A stretch of DNA of 64,000 nt from positions 186,001 to 250,000 of the forward strand of contig NC_006040.1 of assembly GCF_000002515.2 (NCBI RefSeq), in the 5' to 3' direction. A program made the position numbers and the translations under genes. The stretch comes from Kluyveromyces lactis (taxonomy: Eukaryota > Ascomycota > Saccharomycetes > Saccharomycetales > Saccharomycetaceae). Within the stretch, counting starts at the first letter, position 1, and every line of letters starts with the position of its first letter. Shown here piece after piece: positions 19,401 through 26,702 of the stretch. The notes under the pieces were generated by a model. That model made no database searches. It worked only from the letters and a program-made list of their open reading frames with translations, and was not told where the DNA came from.

Positions 19401-20063
19401 ATCAACCTCCTTCGGAACCACGATTTTTACACCAGCAGCATCTGAGATTGCTCTGATGGTCTTACCACCAGATCCGATAATGGCAGATCTAGTTTTTGAA
19501 GGAACTTCAAAAGTCACATTGACAGGTTTAGTCAACTTCTTGACCAACTCTCTCTTAGCAAGACCAATCTTGTCAGAAGAACCAGAGATCAAGAAAGTAC
19601 GCGAAGTCTTTGATAGTGTGGATTCCACAGAGACATCGTACTTTTGTTTAACAGACTGAACGATGCTGGAGAATTCGGTCTTTGTGATTTGGTATTGTGC
19701 ATCTAAGTCTAGCGAGAACACTTCCTGAATGTTTCTCGAACGCAATGGCTTAGCAGAACCAGGTGAAGAAGCACGTCCGTTTTTGCCATGGGAAAGAGAA
19801 GAGACACTGTTAACGGAGCTACCTGATTTCAGAGTAGACCCCCAGGAGACAGCATTGCCAGAAGCAGACGCAGCAGCATTTCCTCCCAATCTTGGAAATA
19901 AAACCTTGACCGCTGGCGCAGTGGCAGCTTCTTCACCATTAGACTTTTCAGTTTGTTCAATTGTTTGGCCAGCTAATTTCGACGAATCATCAGCAGAAGA
20001 AGGTGGCGTATCTACCACGATTTGAGAATAATCTTCAGCAACATCAGGAGTGATTTCAGACAT
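16446..20063 (-). CDS. SCP160: Scp160, multi-KH RNA-binding protein (vigilin)
   Basis: A 1205-residue protein starting at ATG 20063, close to S. cerevisiae Scp160 (1222). It is a vigilin-type array of KH domains. Seven KH units keep the RNA-binding GxxG loop in order: GSGG (near residue 195), GPKG, GPQG, GKSG, GRSG, GPAG and GPNG (near 1160). The other KH units have diverged loops, as in the known 14-KH architecture. The first 100 residues are a Ser/Gly-rich unstructured head. Scp160 binds mRNAs and polysomes at the ER, partners Bfr1 and Asc1, and influences ploidy and translation of its targets. Confidence 0.97.
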   Translation of the reverse strand: MSEITPDVAEDYSQIVVDTPPSSADDSSKLAGQTIEQTEKSNGEEAATAPAVKVLFPRLGGNAAASASGNAVSWGSTLKSGSSVNSVSSLSHGKNGRASSPGSAKPLRSRNIQEVFSLDLDAQYQITKTEFSSIVQSVKQKYDVSVESTLSKTSRTFLISGSSDKIGLAKRELVKKLTKPVNVTFEVPSKTRSAIIGSGGKTIRAISDAAGVKIVVPKEVDEGTYDSDLEDYSVTISLHGDAESVLVAKSKILDVVKEETKNAKIVLPVEDSKLVPFIDLESVEIPADVKAQLFTNNDPAEIALNGPRDNVKLAKVKVINYLNELGLKIVVKKEKVPFKFHPLVKPSELNEKFHVEVQAPSISGDDQFVFIGSSDNVNEAIVYAKNSSKFHTVESLEISKAHGKNVKHAKNLILYFQKYNVLDQITEDFPQVQVVLPKVESIPALESVSITLISNNDAADAIKTVRKQIVALVNELSPEQTLTISDLDYHLFHKDIKQILVSTESDVPFIQLGDCFPGNDDILLITKINEDDFKPSDDELKVKLESVNQQLEPIRKKQSLLASNVVSLAKKEQDELLGESKVTLNLINEAVSHAGAHALIKLSTPSVNQITIRGDDHGCKIASAAVKSIVENSSTESKITFQVPTNVVSRLIGPKGANLQQIREKFDVQTFIPQDSKDENTDVTLTGLQYNLDQAKTYILAEAKKWSDIITKELIVPMKYHRTLSGPQGTYRIRLENKYSVFIRFPKDSELVTIRGPSRGVKAAYDELKALLDFEIENGHKELLKVPVDYVTRVIGKSGETINDIKAEYGVELNFLDKTDSEKAKEAGEVELEITGSRSSIKEAANKVKSIIDQASNFETVTLEDIDSKYYSDIIGRSGSQLKEIISKAGGDEIRNKRVNIPDASSEDKVITIFGPSDFVKKVVKQIKGVVSGLENSITEELNIPQEKFGALIGPAGSVRRELETEFKVRIHVPNKNSSDEKVTVSGSPANIESCKKKIEKEIIRDSFDLEIAVPAKYHSYVSNSGLIFQTLRNEFSIDVSHGNLTRTAQSLSRANYKVPENVAGGENESSNVLIQSVTETEAKVDTIPWRLTYSPIDLSDVLGEDYKKDEESKDQVLEKASKLIEDRIAEAKLVNTEGFVWSKDAKKFNSIVGPNGRNIREIRNATKTVIHVPRKSDKVNNVIYVLGSEEGVKKAAELICKRLK

Positions 20064-20543
20064 TATTGAAAATAAAGGAAGGTCCGGTTATAACAAAGCA
20101 GTAAATCAAAAACTAAAAAATCAGTAACAAACAAACAAATACCCTTAACTAATATTCAATATAGTGAGTGATTGAGTATTAAGCACAGGAAATAAAAGAG
20201 AAAAAGCAAACACACACGACTATGATACAGAAAAACGGTTGAGTATATTCTATAGTACACCAATTGATCCCACAATTCACTTATTCGGCTAATCTAGGTG
20301 GCTTGAAACCGGTATCTATGATTCAAAGTTTAACTATTTTTATATTTTAAACCTTCTTTTCTCTAACTGAATTTCACTTCTTATTTCTTCATATTGTCGA
20401 AGCTTCGAAAAGAACAACGATCCAAATCGTGTGAAAGCCCGTGAAAAGAAAGGAGAAGTGTTGGTTACCCTGAGTTCGTGATTTGCAAGGGAAAGAATCA
20501 ACCAACGCTTATCAAGTCTTCTGTCATCGGACAGTTTTCTATT
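20064..20543 (-). promoter_or_regulatory. SCP160 promoter region
   Basis: A 480-base AT-rich gap upstream of SCP160 and downstream of the first CAP gene. No distinct motif or ORF is visible. Confidence 0.4.
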
Positions 20544-21182
20544 TTACTTCTCGGGTAAGACATTTTCACTGAACTTTCCGATTACATTCCCCGGTGGGTC
20601 GTATTCGCATACTGTATATTGACCGTAATACTGGCCACATCGTATAAATGCACAGCCAAGTTTCGAGGTATTTTTCCATACCAGCTGGGTGAAATGTCCT
20701 GTATTTGCTGCGAACTGTGGGTTGTTAAAATCGTACAGTTTTACCTCGTTATACCATGCTAGAACAGCTGAGGTAGTATTATATCCTAGAGCAAGGTTCT
20801 CTCCGTAAGGCAGCTTTGAGTGTTCTAATTGCCCGTTGCATACGTAAGAATTGGCGAAATTTTGTGCTCTAGATGCAAGTTCTGGAGCCCAAACTAGCGA
20901 TGAAACCTGATGTTTCTTGCGTAATGAGTTGTGCACGTCCAGGATTTCCGTTTTGAAATCCGGGTCCGTGGCCGTTGGTTTTGTGGACACTTGTTCCGTG
21001 AAGGTGCCGGAGGCTGTTCTGTAAACAATTGTTCTTGAAGTTGTGAAATGTGTTGTCGTTGAGACGGTTTTCGTTCTTATTATTCGAACAGTGTTGTATT
21101 TTGTCACTGTTATACCCTGTGCATGACACAAGATTTTTGCGTGGATTAGTACCACCAATATGAGCCAGTAAACCTGATTCAT
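20544..21182 (-). CDS. Secreted CAP/PRY-family protein, short form
   Basis: A 212-residue protein starting at ATG 21182. It opens with a signal peptide (about 1-22, MNQVYWLILVVLIHAKIL), then a short Thr-rich stretch, then a CAP domain (about 75-205). The CAP signatures are GHFTQLVWKNTSKLGC and YTVCEYDPPGNV. Yeast CAP (Pry) proteins bind and export sterols and fatty acids through the CAP caveolin-binding loop. It lies next to SCP160, the position of PRY1, and is a tandem neighbour of a second CAP gene. Unlike PRY3 it has no GPI-anchor tail. Which S. cerevisiae PRY it corresponds to one-to-one is uncertain. Confidence 0.88.
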   Translation of the reverse strand: MNQVYWLILVVLIHAKILCHAQGITVTKYNTVRIIRTKTVSTTTHFTTSRTIVYRTASGTFTEQVSTKPTATDPDFKTEILDVHNSLRKKHQVSSLVWAPELASRAQNFANSYVCNGQLEHSKLPYGENLALGYNTTSAVLAWYNEVKLYDFNNPQFAANTGHFTQLVWKNTSKLGCAFIRCGQYYGQYTVCEYDPPGNVIGKFSENVLPEK

Positions 21183-21612
21183 TTGGCAGGTGTTGCTCTA
21201 TTTCCGAAGTTTATCTATCTGAAAAATTATGCCTCAAGGGTTATAGATACTTAAGCCATTCGAAAACCAGAAACATTAATGGCCCTGTTTATAAGCTATC
21301 AAGTTGCAAGCTCTGCCGATAGCTCTGTGTTCCAGGATTGTATGGAATTTGCAAGAAAACTGATAGGGTATAAAAACGTATACATAAAACGACAAAAGGT
21401 ATCTAAAAAATACGGACTGAATTCTAGAGTAAAATAAGATAGTGACGCCAGCAGACGACCGGGATAATCAAACGATAATCTACCATCTTCCTGTCTGAGA
21501 ACTGAAAAACTGTTTCGTTGTCCTGAAATATAAAACTGGTATTTGTATTGTGGGTAAGAGCCATGACAAATGTTTGACATTTGTTTCAAAAATATCCGAA
21601 ATGAGATTGGGT
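21183..21612 (-). promoter_or_regulatory. Gap between the two CAP genes
   Basis: About 430 bases upstream of the short CAP gene and downstream of the long one. There is no ORF with an ATG worth calling and no clear motif. Confidence 0.4.
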
Positions 21613-22476
21613 TTAAGCCAATGGCTCGACATTTGAGGCAAAAGTACCTAGCATGTTACCAGCTGGATCGTAGGAACAGATGATGTAGTCGCCCCATACA
21701 CCACCACATTGCTTGATACCACAACCGACCTTGGTGGTGGATTTCCAAACAACTTGGGTGAAATGACCGGTGCTAGAGGAATAATCTGGATTGGAGAAAC
21801 TGTAATCCTTGATTTCGCTGTACCAAGCATCGACAGCACCAGTGGTACCATAACCAATGGCCAAATTCTCACCGTATGGACCACCAGAATGAGTCAATGA
21901 ACCTGAACAGTCGTAATCATCAGCGTAGTTTTGAGCGTAAGAGGCCAATTCATCGGACCAGGACAAAGTTGGAGTGTCCTTATGTAGAGCTCTCTTAGCA
22001 TTGTGCTCATCCAACATTGAAGACGCGAAGGACGAAAGGTTAGAGTCAGAGCTGGAAGAACTGGTAGCTGCAGTAGTGGTAGCTGGGGTACTGGTAGCAG
22101 TTTGCTCGATGGTTGGAGTTGGGGTCAAAGTAGTTTGTTCAGCAGTGGATGTGGTGGATGGAGCACCAGTAGTGGTGGTATCTTCATCAGAGACGTACTC
22201 AGCAGCGACAGCTTGAGACGATGGAGAGGCAGCAGCACCGGCAGCAACAACTTGAGTAACAAAAGCGGCCGTGTCAGTTTCGGTGGCTGGGGCAGCAGTT
22301 TCGACGGATTGCCCATTTACAGTTCTGTATCCGGTAGAAGTAGTGGTACCATCAATGTAGACATAACCTTCGACGATGACGGTATGTCTAACGTGTTCAT
22401 GAACAGTAACAGTGGCTACTGGGGCAGCGATAGCAGTAGCTGCAAGAGATAAAAGAGTGGCATTGGACAGCTTCAT
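21613..22476 (-). CDS. PRY1: Secreted CAP/PRY-family protein, Ser/Thr-rich form
   Basis: A 287-residue protein from ATG 22476 (MKLSNATLLSLAATAIAAP); the longer frame upstream starts at TTG and lacks a signal peptide, so the internal ATG is chosen. A signal peptide (1-18) is followed by VATVTVHEHVRH, as in Pry1/Pry2, then a Ser/Thr/Ala/Pro-rich stretch (about 50-150) likely to be O-mannosylated, then a CAP domain (about 152-285) with GHFTQVVWKSTTKVGC and YIICSYDPAGNM. Pry1 and Pry2 bind and export acetylated sterols. The symbol marks the PRY1/PRY2 ancestor rather than a proven ortholog. It is tandem with the shorter CAP gene. Confidence 0.88.
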   Translation of the reverse strand: MKLSNATLLSLAATAIAAPVATVTVHEHVRHTVIVEGYVYIDGTTTSTGYRTVNGQSVETAAPATETDTAAFVTQVVAAGAAASPSSQAVAAEYVSDEDTTTTGAPSTTSTAEQTTLTPTPTIEQTATSTPATTTAATSSSSSDSNLSSFASSMLDEHNAKRALHKDTPTLSWSDELASYAQNYADDYDCSGSLTHSGGPYGENLAIGYGTTGAVDAWYSEIKDYSFSNPDYSSSTGHFTQVVWKSTTKVGCGIKQCGGVWGDYIICSYDPAGNMLGTFASNVEPLA

Positions 22477-23704
22477 TGTGACAAAGGATGGTACTGGTTC
22501 TTTAAAAAATATAAAACGCGCCTGGTGTTTCAATCTCAGACAGAAAGAAATAAGACCTCTTGTAATATATATACTAGCTTTAAACCACGAAATCTTGAAA
22601 CCAGCAAAGAATATTAACACATATATATATGTTAAGAAATATATACGAGAGTATAAAAGGAATGCCAAATAGACAAATGCTAAACACCGGCGCAATGTGT
22701 GTCTACACTGCCAGGGCATGGGACTTAAAACACCTCGGGAGGCAGACAACTAATAACTAAGTAAACTAGAACAATAGTATATACAAAGAACGTACTATTA
22801 TTGATGTTTGATTAATGGATGAGGGTTCTAATGTCGAAAAGGGTTAAAGGGTTGCCCAATTCGGGTCTCTGAATAGCCTACATAGGGTATTCATTGCTGT
22901 CAGTTCATCAATCCCTGTAGAACGTAAAGAGTCAGGGTGGTGTGAAAGGAAGCAGCATGCCCTGTTTGGAACAACATTCAATAGGTTTACCTAAAACAGA
23001 GCAGATTTCACACACCAAAAAAAGGGTACCAAAGCAGGCCAGATCCAGATCTGGTAACGATGAGAAACCAGAAAAGAAAGGAATAGAGTTGGCCGATGCC
23101 AGATCTGGAAGTGTCTTTTGCCAGTTGTAGATTGTAGGTGCCAGTTTTATGAATCGGGCAGTGTGAAGGTTCTACAGCTTACTATGGTTTCCGTATTTGT
23201 ACTGGTAATTGATTTTTATTCTACATATTCTGTTTAGCTATTTAGTCCTGACACCTCATATTGTATCTGAATCTATACTGTTGTTGGAAAAGTAGCAAAA
23301 CGGTCTCAGTTCATGATCAAATCTTGAGGTGTCGTTCAGGTGCTATTACATGTGCTATTCGTGCCGTTACTCGCATGGCACACTATGATATGGTAAGGAA
23401 CCGATATTTCGCATCTGGACTCTTTTGGTGTTTCACTTGTGCCTTCTTGTATGTGGTGTTTACTGGTCGAGACCTTCTCGTTGCCTAATTGGGGCGCAGT
23501 GCCTTTCTTTGCTTCTTTATAACACGAAAAAATTTTCATTCGCTATTGGAACTGGATTTCGGATCATGTGACTGTATCACGTGATTCGCACGCCTTCGAT
23601 TGAATGGGGCGCTTAATGTACTTATATTACCCATGCCCAATGTATTCCCAGTTATATCAGTTATATCAGTTGTATAAAAATGTGTGCGAGTGCCCATCAC
23701 CAAT
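22477..23704 (-). other. Long non-coding gap upstream of the CAP gene
   Basis: About 1.2 kb between the CAP gene start and the AMMECR1 gene 3' end. It holds two copies of the palindrome CCAGATCTGG (23045-23054 and 23099-23108) and a pair of E-boxes (CATGTG 23565-23570 and CACGTG 23578-23583). The short open frames inside begin with non-ATG codons or have no recognisable content. Confidence 0.5.
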
Positions 23705-24388
23705 CTATTCGGCCTCAGCGACAGTTGACAACCCTGTCTCGAACTCATCCCATGCTATTTCGGATTTTGTTCCCTCGTATCGGATCACCTCATCGAAATA
23801 CTTCTCCCAATGTTTCATAACTTCCTCTAGATAATTCCAACATCCCGCTTTCTCGATCAAATTCTCAAACGTCTCTCGTTGGTCCCAACCTTGTTCTGGG
23901 ATTACCTCTGGCAAAAAAGTAGCACTCATCCGAGAATTGGTCTTGGGATGCCTGAATTTAATCTCAATACCATGTTTCCCAATCTCCCAATTCCAAATAT
24001 CACCACTATTGCCTGTGCCCTCACTGCTATAAATAGTCTTGAACTGACTGAGTAAATTGCATCCACATCTTAGCTGGCTCAATTCTTCCCGCTCGATTGG
24101 TGTAAATCTCGAATCCTGCAATGCAGATATCAAAGCGTACCTTTTCAAACCCTCTTCAATCTTACCTTCGGAAAACGTACCAATACACCCTCTAAGTTGG
24201 TATTCACCTTTCTTCAACTTCTTCCATGTGACAAATAGGGGACTCCGTGCAAACTCAGGTTTTAAACCTTTCCCCTGATACAAAAAATCGTTCACGGTTT
24301 CTAGTGTTATCTTAGGCACGCGATAAAATTGGCTGTATAACTGGTAGAAAGCATAAAATGCGTATGGAGAACTAGTTTCTAATGACAT
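23705..24388 (-). CDS. AMMECR1-domain protein (YOR289W family)
   Basis: A 227-residue protein starting at ATG 24388. It consists almost wholly of an AMMECR1 domain, with the family motif LRGCIGTF (near residue 62; the universal LRGCIG) and the downstream FTPIEREEL. The domain is found from archaea to human, where AMMECR1 is linked to an Alport-related syndrome; its activity is unknown, though the conserved LRGCIG cleft suggests an enzyme or ligand site. S. cerevisiae YOR289W is the counterpart (251 residues). The adjacent, divergent MPD1 (YOR288C) matches the S. cerevisiae order. Confidence 0.93.
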   Translation of the reverse strand: MSLETSSPYAFYAFYQLYSQFYRVPKITLETVNDFLYQGKGLKPEFARSPLFVTWKKLKKGEYQLRGCIGTFSEGKIEEGLKRYALISALQDSRFTPIEREELSQLRCGCNLLSQFKTIYSSEGTGNSGDIWNWEIGKHGIEIKFRHPKTNSRMSATFLPEVIPEQGWDQRETFENLIEKAGCWNYLEEVMKHWEKYFDEVIRYEGTKSEIAWDEFETGLSTVAEAE

Positions 24389-24628
24389 TCTCTAATCACT
24401 TGGCTCTGCTATTGTGTGTTTCCTTATTCCTTTGATGATGATGATGGGATCGTGTCCCCTTATTTCTTAGTTCTTATGTATCGATGTTCCTTTTAACGAT
24501 TTCAAAATCAAATCTTTGGGTCCACTGCTGCCAAGAAATTCAACATCACTCGAAATTGACAAAAAGAGAAGAGAGTAAACCACCTTGTTAACTTCCATCG
24601 TTGAACATTTTCTAAAGTCCTCCAGACT

Positions 24629-25615
24629 ATGATGTACACACGTCTTCTATATGCATTGTTTTTGTTGGTCGAACTGGCGTTCGGAGCCAATTTCTACGAC
24701 CGTGATGAGAATATCATGGAATTGACACCTTCTAACTTCGATAAAGTCATTCATAGGACCAATTACACCACTTTGGTCATGTTTTATGCTCCGTGGTGTG
24801 GTTACTGTCAGGAATTGAAAGGTTCCATGAAATCTGCCGGTAAAATCCTCTCTGGAATGGTACAAGTTGCTGGAGTGAACTGTGATGAAAGTGTGAATAA
24901 ACAATTATGTGCACAGAACAGAGTATCGGGGTTCCCAACGTTAATGGTATTCAGGCCTCCAAAGATCAATTTGGATAACCCAAAGAAAAATTCCAATGGT
25001 GCTGCGTCACAGCATGCCACAGAAGTGTACAAGGGAGAAAGGAAATTGAAGCCCATTGTCGATTTCGCTTTATCTAGAGTGAAAAACTACGTGAAGCGGT
25101 TGAACCGTTACAGTAAGTTCGAAGAACTATTAAAATCTTCAAGAACCAGGTACGCTGTAGTGCTTATCTCAAAGAAGGAGAAGATTCCAACTTTATATAA
25201 ATCTGTAGCCCTCGATTGGCTTGGGATCTACGATTTCTATTCGATCTGGGACGAGAAATTGCAAGGCGTGTCACAATTGAGTTTTGAGAACGATACAAAG
25301 AATTGGCCAAATACTGTTAAATACCTCCAATCGTTAGAAAAAAGTGAAACTGAATTACAATCGCCCAGAATCGTAGTGATAGATAGAGAAACAGATACTT
25401 ATGACGAACTAGACATATTAAAAACTACAGATAAAAATGACATTGCAACGTTCCTTTCGAAATTCGAGTCAAAACCAAGGGAAGGTCCACTCAGTAAGAG
25501 ACAAGAATACCTCAAATCTATTTTGAATAAATCAAAGTCAAAGAAGTCCAAGACTAAAAAGAACAAACAGAAGACTAAACTTACGAAGGACGACATAGTT
25601 CAGGATGAGTTGTAG
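24629..25615 (+). CDS. MPD1: Mpd1-like ER protein disulfide isomerase
   Basis: A 328-residue protein starting at ATG 24629 (a second ATG follows at once). A signal peptide (about 1-19, LLYALFLLVELAFG) precedes a thioredoxin domain with active site APWCGYCQELKG near residue 53, a CGYC instead of the common CGHC. A second, redox-inactive thioredoxin-like region and a Lys-rich tail follow. The last four residues are QDEL, expected to act as an ER-retrieval signal in place of HDEL. Mpd1 helps oxidative folding and can partly replace Pdi1. Pairing with the AMMECR1 gene matches YOR288C-YOR289W. S. cerevisiae Mpd1 has 318 residues. Confidence 0.93.
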   Translation: MMYTRLLYALFLLVELAFGANFYDRDENIMELTPSNFDKVIHRTNYTTLVMFYAPWCGYCQELKGSMKSAGKILSGMVQVAGVNCDESVNKQLCAQNRVSGFPTLMVFRPPKINLDNPKKNSNGAASQHATEVYKGERKLKPIVDFALSRVKNYVKRLNRYSKFEELLKSSRTRYAVVLISKKEKIPTLYKSVALDWLGIYDFYSIWDEKLQGVSQLSFENDTKNWPNTVKYLQSLEKSETELQSPRIVVIDRETDTYDELDILKTTDKNDIATFLSKFESKPREGPLSKRQEYLKSILNKSKSKKSKTKKNKQKTKLTKDDIVQDEL

Positions 25616-25654
25616 GTATTTGTTAGTAGCTTGTATATAGATTGTGTTTAACAT

Positions 25655-25662
25655 CCGGGTAA
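25655..25662. promoter_or_regulatory. Reb1-type site upstream of MRPL23
   Basis: CCGGGTAA matches the Reb1 core (reverse complement TTACCCG), about 230 bases before the MRPL23 start. It may also insulate MRPL23 from MPD1 transcription, since Reb1 can stop read-through. Motif match only. Confidence 0.5.
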
Positions 25663-25890
25663 CAGTAATATGAGCGATTGAAAAAAATTTGGCTCCAAGC
25701 TGAAATTAAACATCAATTAATCAAATCGATTGTCAAGCTAAACATATGATGAGTTAAAAGACAACTGACTGTCCCGAACTATCCCTTTACCTAAGTGATT
25801 ACAGTTGAATAGCATCACTTAAAATTTAACTTTTTAGGTGCCACGTTTTAACCTGTCAGAAAGGAGGCAAAATAACAATATATTAGAAGT

Positions 25891-26358
25891 ATGTCTCAAA
25901 AGGTAGGACATACTGGTTTGGCATTTGCCAGGATGTGGCATCATGTTGATATATCCAAGGACAAGAGAACGCTTGGTAGGGTGGCATCTCAGGTTGCTCT
26001 AGCGTTAATGGGGAAGCACAAGCCAGTGTATCATCCATCTGCTGATTGCGGTGATTATGTTGTGGTAACGAACTGCCAAGCTTTGCGTGTGACGGGGAAC
26101 AAGATGACCCAAAAGACGTACTGGTCGCATACTTCTAGACCAGGTTCATTAAAGTTGACTACAATGGAAGACATGATCAGTAACAAGGGTTACAGTGAAG
26201 TTTTGAAGAAGGCTGTGTCCGGAATGCTTCCCAAGAATAAACTTCGTAAGATCAGACTTGCTAGATTAAAAATTTTCGATGGAAGTGAACATCCATACAA
26301 GAGTAATATCACCGCATTTGCTGATCAGCAACTAGAGCTGCAACACCAGAAGAAATAG
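25891..26358 (+). CDS. MRPL23: Mitochondrial ribosomal protein uL13m
   Basis: A 155-residue protein from ATG 25891. It is a close match to S. cerevisiae Mrpl23 (163): [20 protein letters not shown] at the N-terminus, [18 protein letters not shown] and the uL13 signature [20 protein letters not shown]. It belongs to the large subunit of the mitochondrial ribosome. No obvious cleavable presequence is present, as in S. cerevisiae. It is convergent with CRN1. Confidence 0.97.
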   Translation: MSQKVGHTGLAFARMWHHVDISKDKRTLGRVASQVALALMGKHKPVYHPSADCGDYVVVTNCQALRVTGNKMTQKTYWSHTSRPGSLKLTTMEDMISNKGYSEVLKKAVSGMLPKNKLRKIRLARLKIFDGSEHPYKSNITAFADQQLELQHQKK

Positions 26359-26702
26359 TGTGGATGAATTTTTATGTGACTTCTTAATTTTTGAGAAGTT
26401 AACGGCAGCATGTGATGTAAAATCCCTGTATATATTATTATTCGATCTAAATGGTTCTCCTTAGTACGCATACAATGTCTGTCGTTTTTCACTGTACTAA
26501 ACTCTTCCACTTTACTATGTACATATAGATTGTTATTTAGATATGTTAATTATCACATACAAATCACATACAAATCACATACAGAGATAGAAAAGATATT
26601 ACATCGCAGTATGCCAAAGCATAATACTTTTGCCTGGAAGAAAGAACATTTAACAGAACAAAAACGAGAAGAATTAGGGAAGGATGTATTTCATATTTGA
26701 TA
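26359..26702. other. MRPL23/CRN1 convergent 3' gap
   Basis: About 344 AT-rich bases between two 3' ends, with a short 11-bp tandem repeat (26553-26584) and no coding frame. Confidence 0.5.
26553..26584. repeat. Three copies of an 11-bp repeat
   Basis: TCACATACAAA occurs about 2.8 times in tandem. It lies between convergent genes and has no evident function. Confidence 0.8.

Noticed and set aside
22477-22749. N-terminal extension of the long CAP protein
   Set aside because: It begins at TTG and would bury the signal peptide. ATG 22476 gives a normal secreted protein.
25622-25628. TACTAAC on the minus strand after MPD1
   Set aside because: No minus-strand gene or splice sites nearby. A similar match in MST1 coding DNA (about 48810) is also chance.
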